DNA of 64,000 bases from Brachycybe producta (Eukaryota; Arthropoda; Diplopoda; Playtdesmida; Andrognathidae): assembly GCA_036925085.1 (NCBI GenBank), contig JAUPFP010000039.1, positions 186,001 to 250,000 on the forward strand. The letters are read 5' to 3'. The notes below the pieces were generated by a model. That model was not told the origin of the DNA, ran no database searches, and was given only the letters and a program-made list of their open reading frames with translations. Positions 26,751 to 37,954 of this stretch are shown here, in pieces. A program made the translations under genes and the position numbers. Position 1 is the first letter of the stretch, and every line of letters starts with the position of its first letter.

Positions 26751-27770
26751 GAAACAACATAATAATTGTCCGTATTTTAGCCAAATAAACAAATAGTGAA
26801 ATTCTCGAAAAAAGGTAAACAAAAAAGATACAAAGTGATGATGGCAAATTTTATCAAATTTTCACGTTTACAAATTAGAAAATTACAACAAAATTGTCAT
26901 TTTATCATAATTGGCAAAAAATACGCTCATATTTTCGTTTTACACGTTTTACAATAAAATGTAATTTTTTTACTAGTTTATTAATTTTATATATTTGTTA
27001 TTTGTTTTATTTATTGTGAAAATCGGATAACACGAAATATGTATGTTCAGTTCGGTCCCTTAGGATAGTTTTTCTCCATATATTTAAATATATGGAGTAT
27101 AAGACGAAACTGGTCGTATTTCAATATTTTATTTTATTTAATTTAATTAATTTATTATAGTTTTTATTATTTATTTAATTTAATTAATTTATTATAGTTT
27201 TTATTATTTATTTAATTTAATTAATTCATTATAGTTTATATTATTTATTTAATTTTTTTGTAATTTTTTTACATTCGTGTATTTTTAAATAACTAATTTT
27301 GCTCCTCCAATATATAATAATTGTAGACAGAAATGATCCTTTTGTTTTGAAGATATACCCCGGCTTCTTTCAAATAAAAAAAAAGTTCCAATTATGGCAC
27401 GGTTCCTAAAAGGCCTATCTATATATGGAACGATGAGGGCTAGAAGAAGGCTAGTAACAAATGTAAAGTAACAAAAAAAATGTTTTCAGTTGGGTCGCAA
27501 ACCTTTTTTCTGTTATTGTTGTTCAGGACAGATGGGGAAAAAAGACAGGACACACATTACCCTGAAAAACAGCATCCCCCCCTTATATTTTTGTATTCCA
27601 CATACCAAGAAATAATAACTCAAGTAATTTTTTATGAAGGAGTTTCAGTTCGCGCGTGAAAACGTGATATTATGAGTAAAAAAAACCAACAACAACCATA
27701 AATGCAAAAAATATACTGAAGTTTAATAACAAAAAAAAAGTTTCAAATGACGTAACGAATTAATAAGAAA
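26751..27770. other. AT-rich DNA with a short tandem repeat, no gene seen
   Basis: Positions 27120-27250 hold three near-perfect tandem copies of a unit of about 37-47 bp containing TTTAATTTAATTAATTTATT and ATAGTTTTTATTA. No upstream MIB1 exon was recognised. Confidence 0.5.
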
Positions 27771-28235
27771 ATCGCAAAAAAATGTTTTAATTGTAAAGAA
27801 AATCGCAAAAAACGTTCTAATTGTAAAGAAAATCGCAAAAAAGTTTTCTAATTGTAAAGAAAATCGCAAAAAAGGATTCTAATTGTAAAGAAAATCGCAA
27901 AAAAAGGTTCTAATTGTAAAGAAAATCGCAAAAAAGGGTTGTAATTGTAAAGAAAATCGCAAAAAAGGTTCTAATTGTAAAGAAAATCGCAAAAAAGGGT
28001 TGTAGTTGTAAAGAAAATCGCAAAAAAGGGTTCTAATTGTAAAGAAAATCGCAAAAAAGGTTCTAATTCTAAAGAAAATCGCAAAAAAAGGTTCTAATTG
28101 TAAAAAATATCGCAAAAAAGGTTTTAATTGTAAAAAAAATTGCAAAAAGGCTCTGATTGTAAAAAAAATCACCCAAAAAAAGGGTTCTAATTGTAAAAAA
28201 AATCGCCCAAAAAAAAAGGTTCTAACTATAAAAAA
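27768..28235. repeat. 29-bp minisatellite, about 16 units
   Basis: Unit close to TTCTAATTGTAAAGAAAATC followed by GCAAAAAAGG, repeated head to tail with single-base changes and A-run length variation. It decays toward the right end. The minus frame gives an artificial Phe-rich open frame. Confidence 0.9.
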
Positions 28236-28239
28236 CCTA

Positions 28240-29190
28240 AAAGGTGAGACTCTTTCCTTATATAAAACGTTGTTATATGTTACACGATAACCACGTGTAA
28301 AATGTGTGAAATCAGCGGATTGTGTGATTTTGTTCTACTAATTTTGCTTTTTAAAATTTTGACAGTAGGTGATGCCGTTGCTTAGCAACCCCTCTTGAGC
28401 CACAACATCATCATCTTTATCATTATTTATAATAATAAAGAAGCCTCACATTTTTTCATGTCTACCTGGATTTTGATGCTCACCTAGAAACACACCTGGA
28501 GACGAACAATGTAACAACTGAGGAGGGCTTTCATTTAGGAACGCAAATCTTTAAAGATGTGAACTCAACTTTTAATCAACATTAAATCATATGCTTTATT
28601 TTTTTTTTTATTTTTCAATAAAAGAGAATTAAATTTTTAAATTATTGGAAATTATAAATTAGTTTTAATTGTAAATTTTGTATTATTTACCGTTTAATCA
28701 TCAAAGTGATTTATATTAATTATTTATTTATTTTTTATTATTTAATTTATTTTATTATTTTTTATTATTTATTTTAATTATTATATTTATTTAAGAAGTT
28801 TTACTTGTTAAAAACTACTAAATTTTCAAAAATCCTATTAAATAATTTCGTTTAATTAATTCAAATAAATTACTTCATAGTTAATGTAATTATTTATCGT
28901 TTAATCATCAAAATAATTAGTCAACGGTGTTATTTAAAATTATAATTCATTTAACACGTTTAGTTAAATTTTTTAAAAATCCGATTAAAATTAATTTGTT
29001 TTAATTTCTTCCATTAAGTTCATATTTAATGTAATATGTTTCCATTAGGTGAAAATGCATTTTGAGCGCATCAATTTTAACGAATGTCATAAAACCCTAT
29101 AACATTCTATGAAAATTGACCCGATCAAAATTCATTTTCACCTTCTACTTTTGACCTTTGTGTATAGAAACAAGACAATAAGAACAAAAA
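28240..29190. other. AT-rich DNA; RFX X-box-like palindrome at 28377
   Basis: GTTGCTTAGCAAC at 28377-28389 is a perfect palindrome around T fitting an RFX X-box. TTTAATCATCAAA patches repeat at about 28692 and 28905. A fold-back with CCATTAGGTGAAAATGCATT and its approximate complement lies at 29040-29165; a relative is at 36650-36775. Confidence 0.4.
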
Positions 29191-29194
29191 GAAG

Positions 29195-29415
29195 TTTGTA
29201 ATGCAATATCTAAAGTGTTTTAGAAACTAGAAGGGTAGCTCAATCAATTTTTAAGTTGATATCTTTCAAAATAAAACTTCTTTTAAGGCCGTTTGAAAAT
29301 AACCCAACTTTAAAGTTTATTTTGAAAATCAACATGAAAATAGTATATGAAGGGATTCAGCTACCGTTCTAGTTTTTAACAGACTTTCAATTACTTCTTT
29401 TAACGTTTCTTTTGA
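29195..29415. mobile_element. Family D fold-back copy
   Basis: GTTTTAGAAACTAGAAGGGT and ATCTTTCAAAATAAAACTTC on the left, with GTTTATTTTGAAAATCAACA and CCGTTCTAGTTTTTAACAGA on the right. Confidence 0.6.
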
Positions 29416-29419
29416 AATG

Positions 29420-29866
29420 CAAAATATTGATAATCAGCTGTTCTTATAACAATTTCTTTACCACCAATCAGTGAATCTGTAACAATGACATTATGACTGA
29501 CATTTTTTTTTTAAAAAAAGGTCCTAATCTTAAAAGTGATTGGGATGTGTTTCTTTTTTAGTCTTTTTTTTTCTTTGTAGGGAGAGAGAGAGATTGAAAA
29601 TCCCCCCCAAAATGGGCTATTTCTATATTCGAGCCAATAGCCAAAATGAAGCAAAAAAAAAAGGGGAGAAAAAGATGATGATGATGATGGGTGCCTTCTG
29701 AGGTGGCCATAAAAGGTAATGTATCTGGGACAAAATTTGTGTAATGGATGCTCAAACTCAACAAACCAAAAAAAAAACAACTAACAACCCCCCCCCCCAA
29801 TGAAATGACGTCACCAAAAAAAAATAGCAAAAAGAAAAAAAGGCGGCAAATTCAAAAATGAGAAAA
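29420..29866. other. Low-complexity DNA, no gene seen
   Basis: Contains ATG-repeat (29673-29690) and C-run (29787-29797) patches and a TGACGTCA site near 29806. Confidence 0.45.
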
Positions 29867-29867
29867 T

Positions 29868-30645
29868 TAAAGCTGGTTTTAAAAGTTCTAAAATTCCTGA
29901 TTATTCTGACTTTTTAAGTGGAAAATTACGAGAAACTTGAAAGTGTTTTTAGAAACTAGAAGGGTAGCTCAATCACTTAAGGAGATTTTTCATGCTGATA
30001 TTTTTTTAAAATAAGCTTTTTATGTCAATGACTCAACTTTAACCAGACAATACAGTATGTTTAGTCTCTAAAAAGGTTTATTTTGAAAGATATTAAACAT
30101 GGAAATGTCAAAATAATAAACTTTTTATAGAAGTTTTAAAAAGGACCCAACTTTAAACAAGATGATAGTTTTTTTTAATTTTTCGCCATAAAAAAGTTTA
30201 TTTTGAAAGATAGCACAATGAAAATACTATTGTAAGGAAATCAGGTACCGTTCTAGTTTTTAACACTTTCAATTTCTCATTAAAGTGGTTTTAAAGGATA
30301 AATGACTCCTCAAACTCTGATTATTCTGTTTTCACTTGTAAAATTAAGAAAAACTTAAAAGTGTGTTAGAAACTAGAACGGATGTTTATAGTATTTTCAT
30401 GTTGTTATCTTTCAAAATAAGCTTTTTATGTCAGTTACAAAATGGCTCAACATTAAGCAGACGATATTTTTTTTAAGTATTTGTCTATTAAAAAGTTTAA
30501 TTTGAAAGATAACATGATAAATACCCCTTAAGTGTCTGAGCTCTGCTCTTCTAGTTTCTAAACCCCATTGAAGTTTCCCTTCATTTTTCTACTTTACAAC
30601 AGAAAATCAGAATTCGTAAATCAGCTGTTCATAAACGAGTAGTTC
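29868..30645. mobile_element. Cluster of family D fold-backs
   Basis: At least two copies, with borders near 30290, carry AAGCTGGTTTTAAAAG, TAGAAACTAGAAGGGTAGCT, several AAAGTTTATTTTGAAAGATA blocks and TTCTAGTTTCTAAA ends. One copy has a duplicated middle segment. Confidence 0.6.
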
Positions 30646-30688
30646 AGCTACCTTTCTAGTTTCTAAAACCCTTTCAATTTCTCTTTTA

Positions 30689-30978
30689 TACCTTTGTTTA
30701 CACTTGAACTAAATGCATTCAAAAGTTAAATGTATTTAGTTGAATTATACGGAGTACAGTTATGGCCATGAATAAGATAAAAATTTACTTAATTATCCGA
30801 ACAAATTGAAATCCTAAATCAATACTTTCTTACACTTAACCCTAATAACCCCATTATATTGAAATACAGATTTAATATCTTTAACTCAATTCAACATTCT
30901 ATTTGTTTGTCCTTAACAGGGCTCTGTAGAAACTGTTTTAAGATTTAAATGCATTTAATTTCTTAGGTGTAGAAAGGT
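30689..30978 (+). mobile_element. Diverged Harbinger-type MITE (family E2)
   Basis: TACCTTTGTTTACACTTGAA at the left end, GAATTATACGGAGTACAGTT and CCTTAACAGGGCTCTGTAGA inside, and GGTGTAGAAAGGT at the right end. It belongs to a diverged subfamily with the copy at 48697. Confidence 0.55.
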
Positions 30979-31012
30979 GAAAACTACAGAAGAACTATTG
31001 AGTTTGTACAAA

Positions 31013-31323
31013 TACCTTGCACACACATAGAGTTTAATGGATTCAAAGTAAATGTGTTTAGGTGAATTATACGGAATCCAGTTAAGGACATGAAGACCAA
31101 ATAAAAATTGACTTTATTATTAATATTTTAAATTGAAATACTAAATCAATATTTTAATGTCAATAGTTTATATAATTATATTTAAGTATTAACTCAATAT
31201 TTTTCAGATTATTAACTGAATAAATTGAATTCGACATATTGTTTGTTTGTCCTTCACAGGGCTCTGTAGAACACGTTTATTATTTAAATGCATTTAAATT
31301 ATCAGGTGTATTGTACTAGGGTA
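31013..31323 (+). mobile_element. Harbinger-type MITE (family E), copy 4
   Basis: Starts TACCTTGCACACACATAG and ends near TTGTACTAGGGTA. The interior matches the other E copies closely. It lies next to the diverged E2 copy. No exact target duplication is visible. Confidence 0.7.
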
Positions 31324-31329
31324 TAAATC

Positions 31330-31790
31330 AGAAGCTGTTCATAAAATTATCTTAATAAAATTATGAATGACTAGAACAAAAGTTATGATATGGATATAAG
31401 AACAACAACAAAAAAGTGCTCTGACGTCGTTTCCTGTAAGCATGACGTCACCTCGGCAACGTCAATTTCCTCTTAGAAACCCCTCCTCCTAGGGTCCTAT
31501 ATATCTTTTTTTCTCCATCCGTTTCTGGGTATTACACCGATCTCTCTATGTCTTTTCTTTACAATTTTAATCATTGCTTAGCAATCGTATTAAAATCTCC
31601 CTTTTGGTCGCTTTGATGATGTCTTTAGAAATAATTCCATCCAGCGTGGGTGGTTCTATGTACCCAATTTAGAATTTTATGGGACTAATGGGGGTTGATA
31701 CAAGAGATGTACGAATATTTAACATTCATATAAATCCTTATTAATAGAAAGAAAAAAAAAAGAAACTAAAACAGCATTTAGCACCTAAAT
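31330..31790 (+). promoter_or_regulatory. Candidate promoter: CRE sites, TATA, pyrimidine tract
   Basis: TGACGTCG at about 31422, TGACGTCA at about 31443, and GGCAACGTCAATTTCC precede a CCTATATATC box at about 31496 and a pyrimidine-rich start region. No downstream ORF was identified, so the role is unproven. Confidence 0.3.
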
Positions 31791-31794
31791 GTAA

Positions 31795-32150
31795 TCAGAG
31801 TAGTTGGCAACACTGACTTCCGGGGACGACACAAGAAGGGGGTGAAATCTTGTATTGTAAGGCAAGCAACAGGCATTTAGAAATCTGGAAGAACTTCAGT
31901 TGGCTCCGCCCTTGTTATGACGAACGGCAACTTCTAATTGGTTGGTTATGTAGTCTGACGTCACATGCTCTCCGCCCTTTTCAACGTTGAACCACACAAC
32001 AAACCAATTAGAAGTTGCCGTTAGTCATAAAAAGGGCGGAGCCAACTGAAGTTCTTCCCGATTTCTAAATGCCTGTTGCTTGCCTTACAATACAAGATTT
32101 CACCCCCTTCTTGTGTCGTCCCCGGAAGTCAGTGTTGCCAACTACTCTGA
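31795..32150. repeat. 356-bp palindrome with 74-bp perfect outer arms
   Basis: Positions 31795-31868 and 32077-32150 are exact reverse complements over 74 bp. They flank a family A MITE whose own arms show several mismatches. No target duplication was found. Confidence 0.85.
31869..32076. mobile_element. Mutator-like fold-back MITE (family A), copy 3
   Basis: Ends ACAGGCATTTAGAAATCTGG and the approximate complement. The arms share GTTGGCTCCGCCC and CTTCTAATTGGTT with other copies. Instead of a direct duplication, its flanks are inverted copies of each other. Confidence 0.8.
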
Positions 32151-32154
32151 GGAA

Positions 32155-32441
32155 GCTTGTTTTACATTTACCTACATTTCCAGAATTCAATTCTATTCTG
32201 TTCTAGGTATCCAGTAAAACCAGACACTTAGTGACCAATATCGAGCGAAGATAGCCACTGAAATTAGCAGTACTTTTTCAATATAACATTGTAAGCAGCT
32301 GATAAATTTTGGTAAACGTAAATTTACCATTTGAAAGTTACTTAAGATATGCTCTCGAAGGCCACCCAATTTTAAGAAGTTCTCGATGGCTTCACCAGTT
32401 TCTATATGCTTAGTGGGATCCTTAATTTTGAAAGGCTCCAT
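32155..32441 (-). CDS. Unrecognised short ORF, possible exon
   Basis: An 82-codon open frame at 32193-32441 on the minus strand starts MEPFKIKDPTKHIETGEAIE and is less biased in composition than the surrounding junk. A GTAAAT donor-like site falls after ...SNFQM, so about 38 codons could be an exon. I recognise no family and see no partner exons. It sits between two family A MITEs and may be a chance frame or a transposon remnant. Confidence 0.2.
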
Positions 32442-32499
32442 GGGCTACACGGTTTCGAGAAGCTCTTGTGGGCCATTTATTTCTACAGCACTGTATGTG

Positions 32500-32705
32500 A
32501 CAGGCAGTTAGAAATAGGAGAGAATTTCAGTTGGCTCCGCCCTTGTTATGACGACCGGCAACTTCTAATTGGTTTGTTGTGTGGTTCGACGTTGAACAGG
32601 GCGGAGCATGTGACGTCAAACTATATAACCAACCAATTAGAAGTTGCCGGTCGTCATAACAAGGGCGGCGCCAACTGAAGTTCTGACCGATTTCTAACTG
32701 CCTGT
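32500..32705. mobile_element. Mutator-like fold-back MITE (family A), copy 4
   Basis: 206-bp near-palindrome, ends ACAGGCAGTTAGAAAT and its complement. TGTATGTG on each side (with one unmatched base) fits an 8-9 bp target duplication. Confidence 0.8.
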
Positions 32706-32709
32706 TTGT

Positions 32710-33362
32710 ATGTGTGCATTATACTCCCTTTCAAGATGGAGCCGCCGCACATGCGTGGAAAAAATTCTGCCACAGATTATATCTATGATTTTCTTCTATG
32801 TCGTCCCCTTGTAACGAACACAGTAATCTACGCATGCGCGTCACATTGAATATATAATTAAAATCCAGTGTTGCCGAGGTTACTCTCTATTTTTCCCTAA
32901 AATGAATTTGAAAAATCATTCTCACAATGTTTTTTTTTTTAAATTATGAATTAGTAAACTTAGTTATGACCTAATAGGCTTAATAGATAAGAAACAAAGG
33001 TCACAATTTCTGCGATTAAATTAAATTTTGAAATATGTGCTGCTGGATGAGTTGACAGCTACAAAAAAAAAGATGTCCGAAATCAAACTATTAAAACTTA
33101 ATAATTATCGTTTTTGATATTTAATTTGGATATCATTTAAGAGTTCAATGTCCAACCATAAATACAGATAAATAATATTCATAGATAGAGATAGGACTCC
33201 CATTCGCGCCAATGAACTTCCTTTTTAAGATAATAAGTAAACATTTAAAAGAGGGCGCCACTATCGACTGCATAAAAAATATATAAAGTGTGAAATTATT
33301 TTTTAAAAAAACAATAAATTTTTATTGTTATTTTCAGTTTATTTAAAGATTTAAATATTATT
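32710..33362. other. Non-coding DNA, no gene seen
   Basis: Contains CGCATGCGCG near 32831 and an AGTGTTGCC piece near 32871 that also occurs in the arms of the 31795 palindrome. No exon is recognised. Confidence 0.45.
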
Positions 33363-33365
33363 AAT

Positions 33366-33590
33366 AGGGCTCGGATTTTTATGCACAAACATACAAATGT
33401 TTCTCAATCTGTGGCCCAAGGGCCAATTCTGAAGTAACAAATCTCATTTAGAGATCAACCAATAATTATTATGATTTTTTCAATAAAAAAACTGCTGGGT
33501 AGAGGCTAGAACACTAGTTGACAACTGATAGAACTCCCGGCATCTAGCCTCTAACCAACCTTTTTTTAAATTATTGTTAGGTAATAGTTA
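33366..33590. mobile_element. hAT-like MITE (family B), copy 4, right end missing
   Basis: Starts AGGGCTCGGATTTTTATGC, then GTTTCTCAATCTGTGGCCCA, with the GTAGAGGCTAGA / TCTAGCCTCTAAC core. The right terminal repeat is absent. Confidence 0.6.
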
Positions 33591-34935
33591 CATAAGCGTG
33601 GGCAAAAGTACAGATTAAGGGGGCGAACAGGTGAAAGGGGGGGGGGGGCGAATAGGTGAAGGGGGTCTGGCGGTATCTAACAGTGATTGTCAGGAACCAG
33701 TGCCCCATGAGTGGAGTCCTCCTGCTATGGGCGACAAAATGGTAAATCTATCACTGATTACCCTAAACTGGTATTAACTGCTTATTAATGCACATATTTA
33801 TTTTGTAGATTCATCGCGTAATTAAGCAGAATTCCATATTTGAAAGCGGAAAAAAAATTATGCGTTTTTTTCTATGAAAGAGACTAGTTAGAGGCGAACA
33901 TTTACATGAAATTGTACAAAACAATTCGAGTCGTACGTAAATTATGCAACATAATCAATGTTTTAATTTTAATATAAACTATATTTCAAAATTTACTTTT
34001 TTAACTTTTCATTTTGAGATAATGGGAGGAAAAGAAGGGGGGGGGGAAGAAAATTTTTTTGTTCAAAATATTACTTTTCAGTCTAAAGGAAACACAAATT
34101 GTATGTCCAAATATAGGTTTGTCTTGGCCCCCCCCCCTCAACTCCTCTTTTCTCTCATATCCACCCCTTATAAGCATCTGTGATACGTCCTAAGAAGGAG
34201 ACAAAAGGACGAAAAAAAAAAGGGACTCAAAGAAGGATGAGGAGGAACCTATTTCCGGATCCTCTCAATTCCTAGACATAACTAGACACGTGTACTGACT
34301 GACTGACTGAGGAGGGAAAAGGGGGAGAGAAATAGGGATAAAGGCAAAAAGTGTGGAAGCAACCAAAAAAAAAAAAATATGACCGCAACATTTGCAAACG
34401 GCTGTTATCCATTAAAAATGTGAAAAAAGATCTAAATTTTAACATAAAAATTTTCATTCCAACCTCACAAAACTATTTTTTTTTAATATTTTTTTTATAA
34501 AAAAATATTTTTCTTATTGAAATTTAACAAGAAAAAAAAAAATTCTAAGAGAGACTCTCTTTGAAGAAGAAGAAGAAGAAGAAGAAAAAAAAAACCTGAA
34601 GTCATATTCATATAATTCACAATATTAAAAGGAGTTTCCCCATAGAAACTAATAAAAATGCTGAGTTCAATAAAATTCAATGGTAGAGAGAGATTGTGGA
34701 AGAAGAATACAAAAAAAAAATGTTTGAAATGATGATTATGATTATGATGATGTTATAAATTTTTAATAATTTTGCTGAATCAACAGATGATCTTGAAAAA
34801 GATGAGATAAAAATCAACGGTATTATATCAAGTTATCAACCAATGTCATCTTCTTGACTTAAAAGTGTAAATAATTTAAGTTATTGATGGAAATATTAAA
34901 AAGGACACACACCCTCTAAACATCTAATGTTTGAC
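33591..34935. other. Low-complexity non-coding DNA
   Basis: G-runs near 33640, C-runs near 34129, a CTGACTGACTGACTGA patch at 34295 and AAG repeats at 34566. No gene is supported. Confidence 0.45.
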
Positions 34936-34939
34936 ACAG

Positions 34940-35450
34940 AAAACTAATTAGAAAAACTTTTAAGAAACTTAAAAGTTTATTAGAAACTAGAAGATCAAAA
35001 GTAGAGAGAGAGAGACCTCTACCATATATTTAAGCCCATGGGCCCCAATTGGTAGACTAGAATCACTAGAAAGTTATGTGTGGCCAGGCTTACTATAAAG
35101 CTTTATGTGCTGGGCCTAAATTCTTTACAGCACTTAAGATCTCTACGATATTTTTCAAAATAAACAATTTATAAACAGTTTAAAAATGACCCATATTGGT
35201 TTTTTTTTGTCTTCAAAAATAACCAAAATAGGCCAATATCAAAAGTGTCATAAAATGCTAACAATGAAAATATTATTTATTGAGAGAAAATTCATTTACT
35301 CTTCTAATCTTTAAATACTTTCAGTTTATCATTTTTGAGTCCGTTTCGAAATTAGCAATTATAAAAAATAATCTCTTAAAATGTTTATTTTGAAAAATTG
35401 TGTTAGGTGATACTCCATATATTACTCTTCTAGTTTCTAAAAATATTTTG
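34940..35450. mobile_element. Degenerate family D fold-backs
   Basis: TTATTAGAAACTAGAAGATC, TTTTTCAAAATAAACAATTT, GTTTATTTTGAAAA and CTTCTAGTTTCTAAAAATAT mark at least one broken copy. Confidence 0.5.
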
Positions 35451-35454
35451 AAAT

Positions 35455-36470
35455 TATTTTTCAAAACTTTGACTCCATAATCAGTTAAGAGAGACAAAGT
35501 TTAAAAACTTTTTTGTGTAAAAAAAAAGAACAATTCTAAAAAGTAGACAACAATTCTGTGTAAACTTTCTCTCGAACAAGAAGAAGACCCAATATTCTAG
35601 TTTTTTAGTTGAATATATATTTATATATATTTTCTAAAAAACTCAAAAGGTTGTTGGCCTCCTAGCAACGATCTCTCATAAGTAGAAATAAATGGAAAAG
35701 GGAAAAAGGGATTGGAGGCGGGTAAAAATGGGGGATGGGATTTCTCGTCTCTCCTCCTGTGGTAGTCAAGGATAAGATGAAATAAGATAAAACTCCCCCC
35801 CCCCCCCCTCAATGTAAAAAAAAGTGTGGGAGGTAACAATAGTAAACACCCCCTACATAGTGGTAACCCCTCCTTGTCACATATAAACCCCAAGACCAGT
35901 TGCAGATTTTCTAGTCTCAAAGAAGTCAAGACATCATCATCTTCATCTTCTTTAATCAAAGAAACAAAACTTCTTCAAGTGAAATTTTTTCAGCTAAATT
36001 TTCGGAAAACTTTCTTTCTTTGATTATTTAATATTGTTTTTTTTTTTCTCTAACGAATATATAAAAGTTCAAAACCTAACATCGTGAAAATCTTATGGAT
36101 TTCTTTTTGTTTTTTGGCGGTATTTTTCAAATATTATCCGGTTCTTCCTCTGTTCGTCAAATTGTGAATTTTTTTCTTCTTTAAAACTTTTTTTTTCAGC
36201 AAGTTTTTAAAGAGTTTGGTGGATGGAAAATATTTATTTTTGTACTTTCTTCGACAAATTGTTGCAAAAATTTATCATTTTGTTAATATAATTTTTCTGG
36301 ACAAACGAGTGAATTTTTCAATATATGGACATTAATAATTAATATGATGTGATGATGAGAACGAGAAGGTATTTAAAATTTTTTATGAAACAACTTCAAC
36401 AAAATTCAAAATTTTAATTAAAACTAAAAAAAAAGTAAATAAATGAATGAAAGAAGATTATATTTTATCT
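35455..36470. other. AT-rich DNA with a TATA-like patch near 35880
   Basis: A C-run (35796-35808) is followed by ACATATAAACCCC at 35879 and by CAGTTGCAGATTTTCTAGTC, an arrangement resembling a core promoter. No ORF of note follows. Confidence 0.35.
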
Positions 36471-36474
36471 ATTA

Positions 36475-37255
36475 ATATATTTTAAAATAAAACATTTTAA
36501 GAATGACAATTTAAAGGTTTTTTTTGAGTGAATTTTAAAACCTCATAAAATGTTTTATTTTAAAAAATTTCGTCATGATAAAAGTATCCCTCAAATTCAT
36601 ATATTTGCTAATTTTTTTTAAATAATATTTTGAATTTATTTTCTTATACATTGTTTTTCCACATTAGGTAAAAATAAAAGGTGAAAATTAATTTTTGAAA
36701 ATTAATTGTATAAAAAAAATCTATGGCATTAATTTTCAACTCCAATTTTGATCTAATGGAAACAAGGCAAAAAAAAAGTTGATTCATAAAAATAATAAAT
36801 ATTTCACTCAAATCTAGATTAACCAGTAAATATTTCACTGATAATGTGCTCTTAATTAAGTATGAAACCTCCATATTTTAAAAAAAAAACGTTACTTAAA
36901 ATAAAGCCAAGCTTAAATATGTTTATATTTTAATATAAGAAGAGTTGGTTTTGCTTGAAGTAAAATGTTTAAAAATCTTAAAATTCCTCTCACCTTTATC
37001 CATCCTTTTTTTAATGTTATTTTACCTGTGTGTCTCTTAACCAATAGAACAAAAGGTAGACACAAAACACCCTTAAAACAAACTTTACAGCATGTCTCTT
37101 GTTTCTATCTAATGATGAATAGGAGGAGGATGAACAGGTGAGATAAATGAAGATGAAATTTCTCAAAGGTGGATTTTTTTTCTCTGTTAGCTTTATTTGT
37201 ACCTTTAATTTTTTCAACTATTTTTGTTTGAAAAAGTTTTTAATTTTGATAATAA
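36475..37255. other. AT-rich DNA with fold-back remnants
   Basis: TTTTAAAATAAAACATTTTA pairs with TAAAATGTTTTATTTTAAAA at 36478-36565. A CCACATTAGGTAAAAAT / ATTTTGATCTAATGGAAAC pair lies at 36658-36770. No gene is seen. Confidence 0.45.
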
Positions 37256-37259
37256 TGAT

Positions 37260-37605
37260 GATTAAGATGGTTTTTAAAGTGTGAACCGCCTCTTTAAACT
37301 CTTTTAATTATTGTTTTTCAGGTACAAAATAAAGAGGAACTTGAATGCGTTTTAGAAACTAGAAGAGTAACTAACACAATCCATTCAAAGATATTTTCAT
37401 GTTTGGATGGATATCTTTCAAAATAAACTTTTTTTTTATAAACAAAAGTTTAAAACTATCGCCTTGCTTAAAGACGAAAAGATATCAAAAACATGAAAAT
37501 ACTCATAATTGATTGAGCTACCCTTCTAGTTTTTAAACCATTATCAATATTTTCTCAATGAAAAGCAGACTAATTAAGAATTCGAAAATCAGTTGTTCAT
37601 AAACC
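37260..37605. mobile_element. Family D fold-back copy
   Basis: AAGATGGTTTTTAAAGTGTG, TTTTCAGGTACAAAATAAAG and TTTAGAAACTAGAAGAGTAA on the left; AGCTACCCTTCTAGTTTTTA and the reversed end on the right. Confidence 0.65.
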
Positions 37606-37614
37606 ATCTTAATA

Positions 37615-37745
37615 TGGAAAAATACACTTTTTTTTACTAATAAATAGACTAGTTAGAAGTTTAAAATCTAGAAGAACTCTCTCTCTCGGTTAACTATGAC
37701 TGTTGTTAGCCTCTAAACGGTCTCATTGGTTGAAAAAACTCAGCA
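37615..37745. mobile_element. Family C small fold-back
   Basis: ATAGACTAGTTAGAAG on the left and TTAGCCTCTAAACGGTCTC on the right with a short spacer. Confidence 0.45.
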
Positions 37746-37823
37746 TTTATGATGATGATGATGATGAACTATGAAAGAGTTGTAGTGACGTCAGAATCAT
37801 GAAAAGTGTATATGTCACCGCAT

Positions 37824-37950
37824 CCATTTGGGTGTAATTGTCCATTACACGAAATGTCTGTCCATTTCGCGTTCTGTATCAGACCAAGTTTATAATCATT
37901 TCGCGAAACGGACATCACATTTCGAGTAATGGACAATTACACCCAAATGG
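37824..37950. mobile_element. 127-bp fold-back with CCATTTGGGTGTAATTG ends
   Basis: CCATTTGGGTGTAATTGTCC and ATTAC on the left are exactly complementary to the right end; inner TTTCGCG copies extend the pairing. A single copy in this window. Confidence 0.7.
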
Positions 37951-37954
37951 AAGC

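Noticed and set aside
27879..28172. 97-codon Phe-rich frame resembling a membrane protein
   Set aside because: It is the 29-bp minisatellite read through; periodicity explains the sequence.
27768..28235. CRISPR-like array
   Set aside because: Units are adjacent with no unique spacers, and the genome is eukaryotic.
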